A stretch of DNA of 64,000 nucleotides from Tepidanaerobacter sp. EBM-38 (lineage in GTDB: Bacteria; Bacillota; Thermosediminibacteria; Thermosediminibacterales; Tepidanaerobacteraceae): assembly GCA_001896545.1 (NCBI GenBank), contig MPOT01000025.1, positions 62,001-126,000 of the forward strand, given 5' to 3'. The position numbers were made by a program, and so were the translations under genes. The notes under the pieces are model-generated. The model was given only the letters and a program-made list of their open reading frames with translations. It did not search any database and had not been told where the DNA came from. Below, piece after piece: positions 1-8,773 of the stretch (the first letter of the stretch is position 1; the number at the start of each line of letters is the position of its first letter).

Positions 1-1135
1 ATCCAAAGTTTTAGATGTTATATCAATAGCACCGGACCAAAATGCACAAGAGCACTTTTTTGAACAAGAGAAGATGGATCATAGATTGGACGGTGCGGGT
101 GGTGTGCCACTGCGCTTTAGAGAGGATTTTGAAGCAATCTATGAGGCATCCCGCCGTGGAAATTATCCAATCCTTCGTTGCTACAGTGGAACTAAAGACC
201 TTATTCCATTTGCAGAGATGCTAAATGAAACCATAAAAAATGCGTGGTGTGCGGTTCCGCTTTACTGGTACAGTGTTTTAGACCGTAGAGGTCCCCGCAC
301 GGTTGAAGAAGCCATTAGAGAAAATCAGCAGGTTATGAAATGGCACGGCGAGCGGTCAATCCCGGTTGAAGTTAATGAGTCCCACCATTGGAGCCTGCGA
401 GATGCTCATGATACGATAGGTGTGGTCACTGCATATTTGGCGGCATATAATGCCAAGAAAATGGGAGTTAAGGATTATGTTGCACAGTATATGTTCAACG
501 TGCCTCCTTCTATCTCACCTGCAATGGATCTTGCAAAAATGCTAGCAAAAATTGAAATGATAGAAGACTTGCAAGATGAAAACTTTACCGTATACCGTCA
601 GGCTCGGGCAGGTATTGCCAGCTTGCCTGCGGATCTTGCTCAGGCTAAAGGACAGCTTGCAGCATCTGCTTATCTTGCTATGGCCATAAAGCCGCATATT
701 TATCATGTTGTAGGTTACTGTGAAGCTCACCACGCAGCAACTGCCGACGATATTATCGAAAGCTGCAAAATAGTGCGGGGCATTATCAGAAACACGATGT
801 TGGGGGCTGTGGATATTACCAAAGACTCCAAGATACAGGAACGAAAGAATGAGCTGATTGAAGAAGCGAGTATTACCTTACAAGCTATAAGAGCATTAAG
901 TCCTGATGTAAAGGACCCATTGACAGATCCGGCCACTCTTACTAAAGCTGTGGAAATCGGAATACTTGATGCGCCACATCTTAGAGGAAATCCTGCTGCT
1001 AGGGGAGATTTAGTAACACAGTTGGTTGATGGGGCTTTATATGCATACGATGCGCAGGAAAAACGCATCATTAGCGAAAAGGAACGCATTGACAGGATAT
1101 TAAATAAAAATAAAGTAAGCTGTGTTGCAGTATAA
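1..1135 (+). CDS. Cobalamin-mutase-like protein, 5' end outside the window
   Basis: The reading frame is open from base 2, so the true start lies upstream; 377 codons are visible. I do not recognise the family with certainty. It is a soluble, alanine-rich protein with no membrane segment. The tail (a KAVEIGILDAP stretch, then LRGNPAARGDLVTQLVDGA) loosely resembles the C-terminal part of glutamate mutase epsilon subunits, and the body contains a conserved-looking VEVNESHHWSLRDAHD block. A role as catalytic subunit of a cobalamin-dependent mutase or methyltransferase-like TIM-barrel enzyme is therefore an inference. The gene stands alone at the window edge and ends in a strong terminator. A B12-binding domain, if present, would be upstream and is not visible. 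Confidence 0.4.
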   Translation, partial: SKVLDVISIAPDQNAQEHFFEQEKMDHRLDGAGGVPLRFREDFEAIYEASRRGNYPILRCYSGTKDLIPFAEMLNETIKNAWCAVPLYWYSVLDRRGPRTVEEAIRENQQVMKWHGERSIPVEVNESHHWSLRDAHDTIGVVTAYLAAYNAKKMGVKDYVAQYMFNVPPSISPAMDLAKMLAKIEMIEDLQDENFTVYRQARAGIASLPADLAQAKGQLAASAYLAMAIKPHIYHVVGYCEAHHAATADDIIESCKIVRGIIRNTMLGAVDITKDSKIQERKNELIEEASITLQAIRALSPDVKDPLTDPATLTKAVEIGILDAPHLRGNPAARGDLVTQLVDGALYAYDAQEKRIISEKERIDRILNKNKVSCVAV

Positions 1136-1162
1136 ACCGGCTTTTGCCGGTTTATATTTTTC
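1132..1162 (+). terminator. Rho-independent terminator overlapping the stop codon
   Basis: A perfect 10-bp inverted repeat (ATAAACCGGC at 1132-1141, GCCGGTTTAT at 1146-1155) with a TTTT loop is followed by a T-rich run. The stop codon of the upstream gene is inside the left arm. Confidence 0.85.
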
Positions 1163-1231
1163 TCTTCATTTCCCTTAACAAAAATTGACTTTATGTGAGT
1201 TGCTTTCTGTGTTGAAATCAAAATTTTTTCA

Positions 1232-1261
1232 AAAAAATCAAAGTTTATGCTTTGATTTTTT
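1232..1261. terminator. A/T-rich inverted repeat, possible second terminator
   Basis: AAAAAATCAAAG (1232-1243) and CTTTGATTTTTT (1250-1261) form a 12-bp stem with a 6-base loop. A-run on one side and T-run on the other suit a bidirectional terminator. Confidence 0.5.
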
Positions 1262-1432
1262 ATATCTATAAAATCAGTATTCGCATTTTGTGCTGCTCTT
1301 GTTTTTACAGCGGCATTCTGCTAATATTATAAAACAAGATTACTTTTAAAGTAGAAACATATTTACTCAAGCATGTCAAGATACTATATAAAAATACAGA
1401 AAAACAATTGCTTTTTAAAACGGAGGTTGTCT

Positions 1433-1852
1433 ATGACCACAAACAATGGAGTAACAATTGATTTTTTGAAAAATATAAATTCCCCTTTTGACAAGAAATT
1501 AGGATTAAGAGTGGTTGAGGTGGAAAGGGGCAAGGCAGTTATAGAGCTGAATATAAAGCAAGAATTTTTGAACAGCAACGGTATAATTCATGGTGGGTTA
1601 ACGGCCAGTTTATGTGACACAGCCATGGGTGCTTCGGCAATGACACTGGGTGTTAATCCCTTAACTGTGGAGATGAAAGTAAATTACCTATCTCCAGGCG
1701 GCACTGACGGCAAATTTATCGCTGTGGGCAGAGTTATTAAAGAGGGTCGCACGTTGATATTTGCCGAAAGTGAAATATATTATAACGATAAACTTATAGC
1801 TAAAAGCATTGGAACATATATTGTAAAACAACCAAGGGAAATTGTAGGCTGA
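1433..1852 (+). CDS. PaaI-family hotdog thioesterase
   Basis: A 139-residue hotdog-fold acyl-CoA thioesterase. The signature HGG-x-T-A-x-L-C-D-T-A-M-G (residues about 52-64) is the PaaI/YdiI active-site segment, in which the Asp or equivalent acid drives thioester hydrolysis; VEMKVNYLSPG is the usual following strand. The frame extends upstream to 1373, but the ATG at 1433 is preferred because cggaggttg lies 4-10 bases upstream. The substrate is unknown. It is followed by lgt after about 100 bases and may be cotranscribed. Confidence 0.82.
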   Translation: MTTNNGVTIDFLKNINSPFDKKLGLRVVEVERGKAVIELNIKQEFLNSNGIIHGGLTASLCDTAMGASAMTLGVNPLTVEMKVNYLSPGGTDGKFIAVGRVIKEGRTLIFAESEIYYNDKLIAKSIGTYIVKQPREIVG

Positions 1853-1958
1853 CTTGTGTATTTACGCGCTATTTTATTGATAAAACCTTAAATATAAGAG
1901 AGCCGAAAGGTGGGTTATCTATTACCCGGATATTTTTATTTTACAAGGAGGTTTATTT

Positions 1959-2729
1959 ATGCTGCTTGATTTAAGTCCCTATGCTTTTAAGATAGGACCT
2001 ATCGCTGTGCATTGGTACGGAATATTCATGGCAATTTCGTTTTTGGTGGGTTCGTATCACTTATTAAAGATGGGCAAAAAGAAGGGTTTCGATGAAGATT
2101 TTTTACTAAACCTTGCTATGACGGTAATCATTGCAGGGATAATAGGGGCAAGACTGATGTTTGTACTGTGCAATTACCCGCAATGGTTTATTTCGGCGCC
2201 TTTGAATGTGATAAAAATATGGGAAGGCGGCTTGGCTTGGCATGGCGGACTTCTTGGTGGCCTTTTAGCCGGCTGGTCATACTGTAAGAAAAACGGAGTA
2301 AACCCTTATGTTTTGGCTGATTGGACAGTGGTTGGCTTATCTTTCGGGTATTTCCTTGTAAGAATAGCCAATATTTTTAATCAAGAAGTTTTAGGCAGGA
2401 TGACTCAATTTTCATTTGGACGTTGGCCGGCTCAGCTTATAGGTTCTTCCATCGGCTTGATACTGCTGATACGATATATTTATCTCCAAAAAAAGGAGGT
2501 TCCTCCGGGATATCAGTTCTGTTCATTTATTTGGTATCACCAACTGCTTAGAGCTGTTATAGAAGAGACAGTGAGGGAAAACCCGGTGTATTTAATAAAA
2601 TATGTAAATCCACGCTGGGGCTTGGGAGTGGTAACGCTGACACAGTGGTTTACACCACTTGTAATGGGCATTGCATATTATATGTATAAAATCTCTAATA
2701 AATACAATGTAAAAGACAGCGACAGTTAA
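1959..2729 (+). CDS. lgt: Prolipoprotein diacylglyceryl transferase
   Basis: Integral membrane enzyme (256 residues, about seven hydrophobic segments) that transfers diacylglyceryl from phosphatidylglycerol to the lipobox cysteine of prolipoproteins, the first step of lipoprotein maturation. Supporting features are the N-terminal HWYGIFMA segment, GARLMFVL, the WEGGLAWHGG-LLGG loop and the VRIANIFNQEVLGR block, equivalent to the usual GR-I-x-N-F-x-N-x-E-x-x-GR. That block has Val-Arg in place of Gly-Arg, and the following FGRWPAQL differs from the usual R-H-P-x-Q-L, so it is a somewhat divergent Lgt. Start supported by aaggaggt. Clients in this window include the YhcN-like and LivK-like lipoproteins. 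Confidence 0.85.
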   Translation: MLLDLSPYAFKIGPIAVHWYGIFMAISFLVGSYHLLKMGKKKGFDEDFLLNLAMTVIIAGIIGARLMFVLCNYPQWFISAPLNVIKIWEGGLAWHGGLLGGLLAGWSYCKKNGVNPYVLADWTVVGLSFGYFLVRIANIFNQEVLGRMTQFSFGRWPAQLIGSSIGLILLIRYIYLQKKEVPPGYQFCSFIWYHQLLRAVIEETVRENPVYLIKYVNPRWGLGVVTLTQWFTPLVMGIAYYMYKISNKYNVKDSDS

Positions 2730-2785
2730 ATCATTGACTTGCAATGAGAATTGAGGTATCATTTTATATGTAGCATAAGCGCTAT

Positions 2786-2863
2786 GCGCCTGTAGCTCAG
2801 CGGATAGAGCACCGGCCTCCGGAGCCGGGTTTTGCGGGGGTTCAAGTCCCTCCAGGCGCACCA
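2786..2863 (+). tRNA. tRNA-Arg (anticodon CCG)
   Basis: Cloverleaf is complete: acceptor GCGCCTG/CAGGCGC, D-arm with AGCGGATAGA, anticodon stem CCGGC/GCCGG around loop CTCCGGA (anticodon CCG), T-loop TTCAAGT, and an encoded CCA end at 2861-2863. It decodes CGG. Confidence 0.95.
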
Positions 2864-2982
2864 TATGATTTACCAAGGCTTTTAGCCTTTTGTATTTGCA
2901 GGTGGAATAAAATCATAGTTATATAATAGATGCTTTATCGAAACAGTAGTTATTCAAGATATTTGTAACTTTTTTATAAGTT

Positions 2983-3007
2983 AAAGAGCCTCCGGGCTCT
3001 TTTTTCA
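2983..3007 (+). terminator. Rho-independent terminator
   Basis: AAAGAGCC (2983-2990) pairs with GGCTCTTT (2995-3002) over a TCCG tetraloop, followed by T residues. It ends the lgt/tRNA-Arg transcript. I see no gene in the rest of 2864-3175. Confidence 0.85.
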
Positions 3008-3175
3008 TAAATGGACGACCGCATCTTGCAGTGCCGATTCATATGTTATAACACAATTTATATAAAAGTAAATACTCGAAGCGTCCTTGACGTAATCGAC
3101 GGCTGGATTCATTTGTAATTTTATGGGGAAATATCGTATAATAAAACTGAAAATTAGGGGAGGAGGTAATATCGA

Positions 3176-3751
3176 GTGGATATGTTGGCCGAAGTCGAGA
3201 AAGCCAAGGAATTAGTAGATATGGCATTAAGTTTTAACGGTATTGTCGAGGCAAAGCTAATACATTCAAGAGATATTGTAGTGGATGAAAGAGTAAGATT
3301 TCAGTGCAGCTATTCAGGTTGTAGGGATTATGGACGAAAGCTTATGTGCCCTCCGCATACTCCCGGCGTGGATGAATTTAAAAAGATTTTATCAAGCTAC
3401 TATATGGCTGTTTTAGTACAATTAGAAGGAGCCATAGTAAATAAAGATAATTGGGAGCCTGAAACGGATCGGTGGGCATTGCAGCTTCATGATATTATTT
3501 ATAAATTAGAAAAAAAGGCTTTTTCACTTGGATTTCCTTTTGCAGCAGGATTAATTGGAGGTTCATGTAAACTATGCAAGGATTGTCCGGGAGAAAACGA
3601 TACTAATGCTAAGTGCCTGCATCGGGAAAAGGCAAGACCTTCAATGGAAGCCATGGGCATCGATGTGTTATCGACTTGTAAGAACACAGGAATAAAAGTG
3701 GAGTTTTCGCCGACAAAGGTCATATGGGCGGGAATGGTGTTGCTCGCTTAA
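3176..3751 (+). CDS. DUF2284 cysteine-rich metal-binding protein
   Basis: A 191-residue soluble protein of the DUF2284 family (predicted metal binding, function unknown). The family hallmark is visible: C-S-Y-S-G-C-x-D-Y-G-R-K-L-M-C-P-P-H (residues about 42-60), then GGSCKLCKDCPG and a further cysteine pair. The spacing suggests an iron-sulfur or zinc site. GTG at 3176 sits 6 bases after aggaggt, so it is preferred over the ATG at 3182. The gene is monocistronic. No substrate or partner can be deduced from its neighbours. Confidence 0.8.
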   Translation: MDMLAEVEKAKELVDMALSFNGIVEAKLIHSRDIVVDERVRFQCSYSGCRDYGRKLMCPPHTPGVDEFKKILSSYYMAVLVQLEGAIVNKDNWEPETDRWALQLHDIIYKLEKKAFSLGFPFAAGLIGGSCKLCKDCPGENDTNAKCLHREKARPSMEAMGIDVLSTCKNTGIKVEFSPTKVIWAGMVLLA

Positions 3752-3826
3752 TAAGATAAATACCGATAAAATATTACAAAAACATTACAGTTATGTTTAA
3801 TTAGCCACTTTCCATAAAAGAGGTGT

Positions 3827-3960
3827 TATAATTAAATAGTGCTTCATATTTTTCACGTTCGGAGTACATAAAAACAAGGAGGATGTATAATATTCAAAAA
3901 ATTATGCACGTATAAGCGGCATGTAACAAGTCCTTATCGACAAGTATATGCCGCAGTTTT
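3827..3960 (+). promoter_or_regulatory. Putative promoter and hairpin leader upstream of the GH18 gene
   Basis: TATAAT at 3827-3832 is a good -10 with a weak -35. In the leader, GCGGCATGTA (3916-3925) pairs with TATATGCCGC (3945-3954), followed by AGTTTTTC. This looks like an intrinsic terminator 40 bases before the start codon, so it could act as an attenuator. An orphan aaggagg at about 3876 has no convincing reading frame behind it. I recognise no riboswitch class. Confidence 0.4.
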
Positions 3961-4001
3961 TCTTACTTAAAAGATTTGTATTATCTGAAAGGAAGATAAA
4001 T

Positions 4002-5429
4002 ATGACTAGCAGTCGAAGTTGGAGAAAGTTTATTACATGTATTATTATTACCCTGCTTATTTCGGCAATTTTTGCACCGATAAAAACTTGTTTGGCTGCA
4101 GCCCAGGTTCAGGTATTATTAAACGGAGAGAATTTGGACTTTGATGTTCCGCCGATTATAGAAAATGATCGCACATTAGTGCCTTTTAGGAAAATTGGCG
4201 AAGCACTTGGCGCTCAAGTCGAATGGGATCAGGAGACCAAAACTGTTACGGCTTATAAGGAAGATAAAACAGTAATCCTGCGTATTGGAGACTATACAGC
4301 CTATGTAAATCAAACTCCTGTAGAATTGGACATGCCTCCTGTGCTCAAAGATAATAGAACCTTGATACCCATAAGGTTTTTTAGCGAAGCTTTTGGAGCT
4401 ACGGTTATGTGGGATAATGCCATTCGAACGGTTGTGATAAATACGGGCGAAAAGCCTTCAAAATACATAATGGGCTATTACTACTCCCAATCTTATGAAG
4501 ATTTTTTAAAAAACCTTGATAAAATGTCGGCTATAGCAGTTAAATGGTACACTTTGGACGATAGCGGCGGTTTGACTAATAAAGATAATTTGCGCCATAT
4601 AAATGTTCCTGAGGGTTATGACAGCGTGACTAAACTCTCTAAAGAAAATGGCATAGAGATTCACATGCTTGTATTTGAAAGCGATAAAACCAGGCTTCAA
4701 ACTGTATTGGCAACTCCTGAATCCCAAGCAGGCTTGATAAACCAGATAATTGCAACAGTTGAAAGCGAAGGTTTCGATGGAGTTAATATTGATTTCGAGG
4801 CTGTAACGAGTGAAGAAAAGGAGCAGTTCAATGAATTTATAAAGAGCCTTTACGAAAACTTAAAAGCCCGAGGCAAATCGTTAAACCTTTCACTGCCAGT
4901 TAAGACTGAAAAAGTTGATTGGAGACCGGGATATGATTATGTAACACTTGGCAAGTATTGTGATTTTGCAGTTTTAATGGCCTACGACAAGAATCCGGGT
5001 ACACCCGGTCCCCAATCGGGAATCGATTGGGTGGAGGAAGTTGTAGATTATGCCATAGCCCGCATTCCGGCAGAAAAAATAGTATTAGGTATAGGCTGTT
5101 ACGGATATGATTGGGCTAATGGGGGAAGAAGCACTGTTATTTTAGAAAACAACGGTGCAACCTACTTAAAATTCGCCGATGAACTTTTGAAAAAATATGG
5201 TTTAAACCTCAATCTTGATCAAAATTCAGGTCTCCTAAACGGAAAGTATACCGATGAAAATGGACTTGTGCATGAAGTTTGGATGGAAAGCGATTATTCG
5301 GTAGATGCTAAGGCTAAAATGGTTATGCAAAAAGGATTAAAAGGTATTGCCATATGGAGATTAGGCTACACTACCCCATCGTTTTGGGATACTTTAGCGA
5401 ATAATTTCGAACCTGCGAAAATGAATTAA
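4002..5429 (+). CDS. Secreted GH18 glycosidase with copper-amine-oxidase-type N-terminal domain
   Basis: 475 residues from the ATG at 4002 (gaaaggaag upstream; the frame extends to 3948 without a better site). Order: signal peptide (residues about 10-33, ending near CLAAA), a Cu_amine_oxidN1-type wall/stalk domain (about 35-150, with the repeated VPFRKIGEALGAQVEWD / IPIRFFSEAFGATVMWD pattern), and a GH18 TIM barrel (about 155-470). The catalytic strand reads DGVNIDFE, as in SleL/YaaH-type spore-cortex or peptidoglycan N-acetylglucosaminidases, with the terminal Glu as general acid. It probably acts outside the cell on peptidoglycan. The substrate is inferred only. Confidence 0.85.
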   Translation: MTSSRSWRKFITCIIITLLISAIFAPIKTCLAAAQVQVLLNGENLDFDVPPIIENDRTLVPFRKIGEALGAQVEWDQETKTVTAYKEDKTVILRIGDYTAYVNQTPVELDMPPVLKDNRTLIPIRFFSEAFGATVMWDNAIRTVVINTGEKPSKYIMGYYYSQSYEDFLKNLDKMSAIAVKWYTLDDSGGLTNKDNLRHINVPEGYDSVTKLSKENGIEIHMLVFESDKTRLQTVLATPESQAGLINQIIATVESEGFDGVNIDFEAVTSEEKEQFNEFIKSLYENLKARGKSLNLSLPVKTEKVDWRPGYDYVTLGKYCDFAVLMAYDKNPGTPGPQSGIDWVEEVVDYAIARIPAEKIVLGIGCYGYDWANGGRSTVILENNGATYLKFADELLKKYGLNLNLDQNSGLLNGKYTDENGLVHEVWMESDYSVDAKAKMVMQKGLKGIAIWRLGYTTPSFWDTLANNFEPAKMN

Positions 5430-5463
5430 AATGTAACGCCTTTTTATTTGTATATTATGTAAT

Positions 5464-5500
5464 AAATTAAGACCCTCTTGTCATCAGGGTCTTAATTTAT
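5464..5500 (+). terminator. Rho-independent terminator
   Basis: A perfect 13-bp stem (AAATTAAGACCCT at 5464-5476, AGGGTCTTAATTT at 5486-5498) downstream of the GH18 gene. Confidence 0.85.
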
Positions 5501-5636
5501 ATCTTAGCCGATATGCTTTTAATTAATCAATGAAATTCAATTTAGAAGTTTATATGGTAAGATGACAGTTATCATGTATACAAATATCTTTAAAAAGATG
5601 ATATAATAAATAAGATACATATTTGGAGGCACAATC

Positions 5637-6473
5637 ATGCGAACGTTAGCTCTTGTAGGAAAGAGCGGTACAGGCAAAAGCCATAAAGCTCAAATAGTCG
5701 CAAAAAGAAATGGAATAAATTTTATAATAGACGACGGTCTTCTTATACATGGCAGCAGGGTGCTTGCCGGCTATTCGGCTAAAAGGGAAACTACGCGGGT
5801 AGGAGCGATTCGTCGAGCTATCTTTCAAGATCCGGCACATGCAGATGAAGTAAAAAGCAAGATTTCAGAGATGAAGGTAGACAGCCTTCTTATTCTGGGC
5901 ACGTCATATTCCATGATTGAAGTAATATGTAAAACTCTTGATATACCAATGCCGGAGCAGATTATCAAAATAGAAGATGTTTCTTCACCGAGGGAAATTA
6001 ACACTGCTATCAGGATACGCGAAACAACCGGGAAACATATAATCCCCGTCCCTACTCTGGAAATAAAAAAAGACTTTTCCGGATTTCTTTTAGATCCTTT
6101 ACGAATATTTAGAAAGGGAAAGAGCAAATATCCGGAAATGTTGGAGGAAAAATCCGTTGTAAGACCTACTTACAGCTACATGGGCAGGTATACCATAAAC
6201 GATACTACTGTAAATCAGATTGCTCTATATACTGCTCGACAGGTGCCGGGAATCGGTCCTGGAGGGAGAGTTTTTATTGAAAACAATGCAAATGGAGTTA
6301 TATTAAAACTTGAGCTATCTGTTGAGTATGGTATACAAATGCAGCCAGTCCTTGCTGAGGTAAAAAAGAAAGTAACCGAAATGATTGAACATATGACAGG
6401 CTTAAATGTTTTAAGTGTAGATGTAATTGCAAAAAATCTTTATTTTAAGCCTGAGCCGAAAAATAAAAACTAA
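5637..6473 (+). CDS. P-loop NTPase fused to an Asp23/Gls24-type domain
   Basis: 278 residues. The N-terminus has a Walker A motif, G-K-S-G-T-G-K-S-H (residues 8-16), and IIDDGLLIHG as a likely metal-binding segment of a small nucleotide-binding domain. The C-terminal ~115 residues (from about 160) carry the Asp23/alkaline-shock pattern: YTINDTTVNQIALYTARQVPGIG followed by a beta strand, EYGIQMQPVLAEVKKKV and MTGLNVLSVDVIAKNLYF. Asp23 proteins associate with the envelope or are linked to cell-wall stress; the NTPase role is unknown. The start has ggaggc upstream. It is followed by nfnA after 33 bases with its own Shine-Dalgarno site, so cotranscription is possible. Confidence 0.75.
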   Translation: MRTLALVGKSGTGKSHKAQIVAKRNGINFIIDDGLLIHGSRVLAGYSAKRETTRVGAIRRAIFQDPAHADEVKSKISEMKVDSLLILGTSYSMIEVICKTLDIPMPEQIIKIEDVSSPREINTAIRIRETTGKHIIPVPTLEIKKDFSGFLLDPLRIFRKGKSKYPEMLEEKSVVRPTYSYMGRYTINDTTVNQIALYTARQVPGIGPGGRVFIENNANGVILKLELSVEYGIQMQPVLAEVKKKVTEMIEHMTGLNVLSVDVIAKNLYFKPEPKNKN

Positions 6474-6506
6474 TATAAAATGTATTAAAATTTAAGGAGG
6501 TTTACC

Positions 6507-7355
6507 ATGTTTCAAATAATAGACAAAAAAGACCTAGCGCCATCCATCAAACAGTTTGTGGTAGATGCGCCGCTAGTAGCTCAAAAAGCCCGGCCCGGGC
6601 AGTTTATAATCCTGCGGATAAAAGAAGGTGGAGAAAGAATCCCCCTTACGATAGCTGACTATGACACACAAAAGGGCACTATAACAATAGTATTCCAAGA
6701 AGTTGGCAAAACAACCAAAGAACTAGGAACACTTAAAGCCGGGGATTACTTGGCAGACTTTGTAGGTCCATTAGGCAAGGCAGTAGAATTTTCAAACCAC
6801 AAAAAAGTTCTCGGAATTGGCGGAGGACTTGGGGTAGCTCCACTATATCCAAAACTCAAGATGCTGCATGAAAACGGAGCTGAGGTAATCAGCATCATTG
6901 GTGCAAAAACAGCTGATATGCTTATAATGGAAGAAGAAATAAAGGCGGTCAGTGATAAAACATATGTCTGCACAGATGACGGTTCAAAAGGGCGTCATGG
7001 CTTTGTCACTGTAGTTCTTAAGGAGCTGCTGGAGCAGGGAGAGAAATTTGATGAAATCATTATCATAGGCCCGCCAATATTGATGAAAATTGGGACAGAA
7101 ATTGCCAAACCATATAATATACCTATAATGGTCAGCTTAAATCCAATTATGATAGACGGTACAGGCATGTGCGGAGGCTGCAGGGTGACAGTGGGTGGAG
7201 AAACTAAGTTTGTGTGTGTAGATGGTCCTGCATTTGATGGAAGTAAGGTAGATTTCGATGAACTTATGAAGCGGCTCCAAACATATACAAGCGAAGAAAA
7301 ATTAGCATTAGATAAATATCATAGCGAAAGGGGTGCCTGCAAATGCCATCAATAA
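6507..7355 (+). CDS. nfnA: NADH-dependent reduced ferredoxin:NADP+ oxidoreductase, subunit A
   Basis: 282 residues. Small subunit of NfnAB, the electron-bifurcating transhydrogenase that couples NADH, reduced ferredoxin and 2 NADP+ reversibly. Seen: an FAD-binding beta-barrel (R-I-P-L-T-I-A-D-Y, about 50-58), NAD(H)-binding GIGGGLGVAPLYP (about 107-119), and a C-terminal [2Fe-2S] cysteine cluster (GTGMCGGCRVTVGG then FVCVDGP). The same fold occurs in dihydroorotate dehydrogenase electron-transfer subunits, but the directly overlapping nfnB gene fixes the identity. aaggaggt precedes the ATG. The 3' end overlaps nfnB by 13 bases, implying translational coupling. Confidence 0.92.
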   Translation: MFQIIDKKDLAPSIKQFVVDAPLVAQKARPGQFIILRIKEGGERIPLTIADYDTQKGTITIVFQEVGKTTKELGTLKAGDYLADFVGPLGKAVEFSNHKKVLGIGGGLGVAPLYPKLKMLHENGAEVISIIGAKTADMLIMEEEIKAVSDKTYVCTDDGSKGRHGFVTVVLKELLEQGEKFDEIIIIGPPILMKIGTEIAKPYNIPIMVSLNPIMIDGTGMCGGCRVTVGGETKFVCVDGPAFDGSKVDFDELMKRLQTYTSEEKLALDKYHSERGACKCHQ

Positions 7356-8737
7356 ACAGAAGCAAAACAAAAACCCCCATGCCTTCACAAGATGCAAAAT
7401 TGCGCAGCAAAAACTTTAATGAAGTTGCACTAGGCTATACAGAAGAAGATGCAATAAATGAGGCCCAGAGATGTCTAAACTGCAAGAAACCTTCATGTAT
7501 GGAAGGTTGTCCGGTACAGGTTCAAATACCTCGTTTTATTAAACATATAGCAGAAAAAAACTTCGAAAGTGCCATAAGCGTTATAAAAGAAACCAATAGT
7601 CTTCCGGCAGTATGCGGAAGAGTTTGCCCTCAAGAAGAACAGTGTGAGCAAAAATGCGTACTGGCAAAAAGAGGAGACCCGGTAGGCATTGGAAGACTTG
7701 AAAGATTTGCGGCTGATTGGGAGCGGCAGCAGGGGGTAAAAATTCCTGATAAAGCTAATCCCATAGGCAAAAAGGTGGCAGTAATAGGTTCCGGCCCTGC
7801 AGGTCTTACCTGCGCCGGAGATTTAGCCAAGCTGGGCTATGATGTTACAGTATTTGAGGCTTTTCATGAACCTGGCGGAGTCTTGATTTATGGTATACCT
7901 GAGTTCCGATTACCTAAAGAAATAGTAAAGCAAGAAGTAGATTTCTTAAAAAAACTTGGTGTAAAGGTACAAACAGATATGGTCATGGGTAAGGTATTGA
8001 CAGTAGATGATATTTTCGAGAAGGGATATGAGGCTGTATTTATAGGAACAGGTGCAGGCCTGCCCAAGTTTATGAAAATTCCCGGGGAGAACTATCTAGG
8101 TGTATATTCGGCTAATGAATTTTTAACAAGGATAAATCTCATGAAGGCCTACAAATTTCCTGAAACTGATACACCGGTGAAGGTTGGCAAGAAAGTAGCA
8201 GTTGTAGGTGGAGGCAACGTAGCTATGGACTCGGCAAGATCTGCCCTTAGAATGGGAGCCGAGGAGGTATACATAGTTTACAGACGCTCGGAATCAGAAA
8301 TGCCTGCAAGAAAAGAAGAGTTTGAACATGCTAAGGAAGAGGGAATTATATTCAAATTTCTGACAAATCCAACCCGCATAATCGGTGATGAAAAGGGATG
8401 GGTAAAAGGCTTGGAATGCATTCAAATGGAACTTGGCGAGCCTGATGCCTCAGGCAGACGCAGGCCGGTTCCCATAAAAGGTTCCGAATTCACCCTGGAT
8501 ATGGATACGGTAGTGATTGCCATAGGGACCGGTCCAAACCCTCTACTAATTGAGGCTACGGAAGGTCTTAAGCTCAACAAATATGGGTATATTGAAACCG
8601 ATGAAGATGGCAGGACTTCAAAAGAAGGAGTCTGGGCAGGCGGAGATATAGTGACTGGTTCGGCTACGGTTATCTTAGCAATGGGTGCCGGCAAGAAAGC
8701 TGCTCAATCGATACATGAGTATCTGCAAGGTAAATAA
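7343..8737 (+). CDS. nfnB: NADH-dependent reduced ferredoxin:NADP+ oxidoreductase, subunit B
   Basis: 464 residues, GltD-like. N-terminal cysteines CLNCKKPSCMEGCPV and CGRVCPQEEQCEQKC bind two [4Fe-4S] clusters. They are followed by an FAD Rossmann motif (VIGSGPAGLTCAGDL, residues about 148-162) and an NADPH Rossmann motif (VVGGGNVAMDSARSA, about 286-300). This is the bifurcating subunit of NfnAB. Glutamate synthase small subunits look alike, but no large subunit is nearby and nfnA overlaps the start. In this genome Nfn could turn NADPH from nicotinate dehydrogenase into NADH and reduced ferredoxin (inference). Confidence 0.92.
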   Translation: MPSINRSKTKTPMPSQDAKLRSKNFNEVALGYTEEDAINEAQRCLNCKKPSCMEGCPVQVQIPRFIKHIAEKNFESAISVIKETNSLPAVCGRVCPQEEQCEQKCVLAKRGDPVGIGRLERFAADWERQQGVKIPDKANPIGKKVAVIGSGPAGLTCAGDLAKLGYDVTVFEAFHEPGGVLIYGIPEFRLPKEIVKQEVDFLKKLGVKVQTDMVMGKVLTVDDIFEKGYEAVFIGTGAGLPKFMKIPGENYLGVYSANEFLTRINLMKAYKFPETDTPVKVGKKVAVVGGGNVAMDSARSALRMGAEEVYIVYRRSESEMPARKEEFEHAKEEGIIFKFLTNPTRIIGDEKGWVKGLECIQMELGEPDASGRRRPVPIKGSEFTLDMDTVVIAIGTGPNPLLIEATEGLKLNKYGYIETDEDGRTSKEGVWAGGDIVTGSATVILAMGAGKKAAQSIHEYLQGK

Positions 8738-8773
8738 GCAGCGCAAAGCGATAAAATATAAAAGATAATGCAT

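Noticed and set aside
3876-3915. Leader peptide after the orphan aaggagg upstream of the GH18 gene
   Set aside because: The only ATG (3883) overlaps the ribosome site with no spacing and gives ten codons; not convincing.
7343-8737. gltD (glutamate synthase small subunit) assignment
   Set aside because: No gltB is present and the gene overlaps nfnA, as in NfnAB operons.
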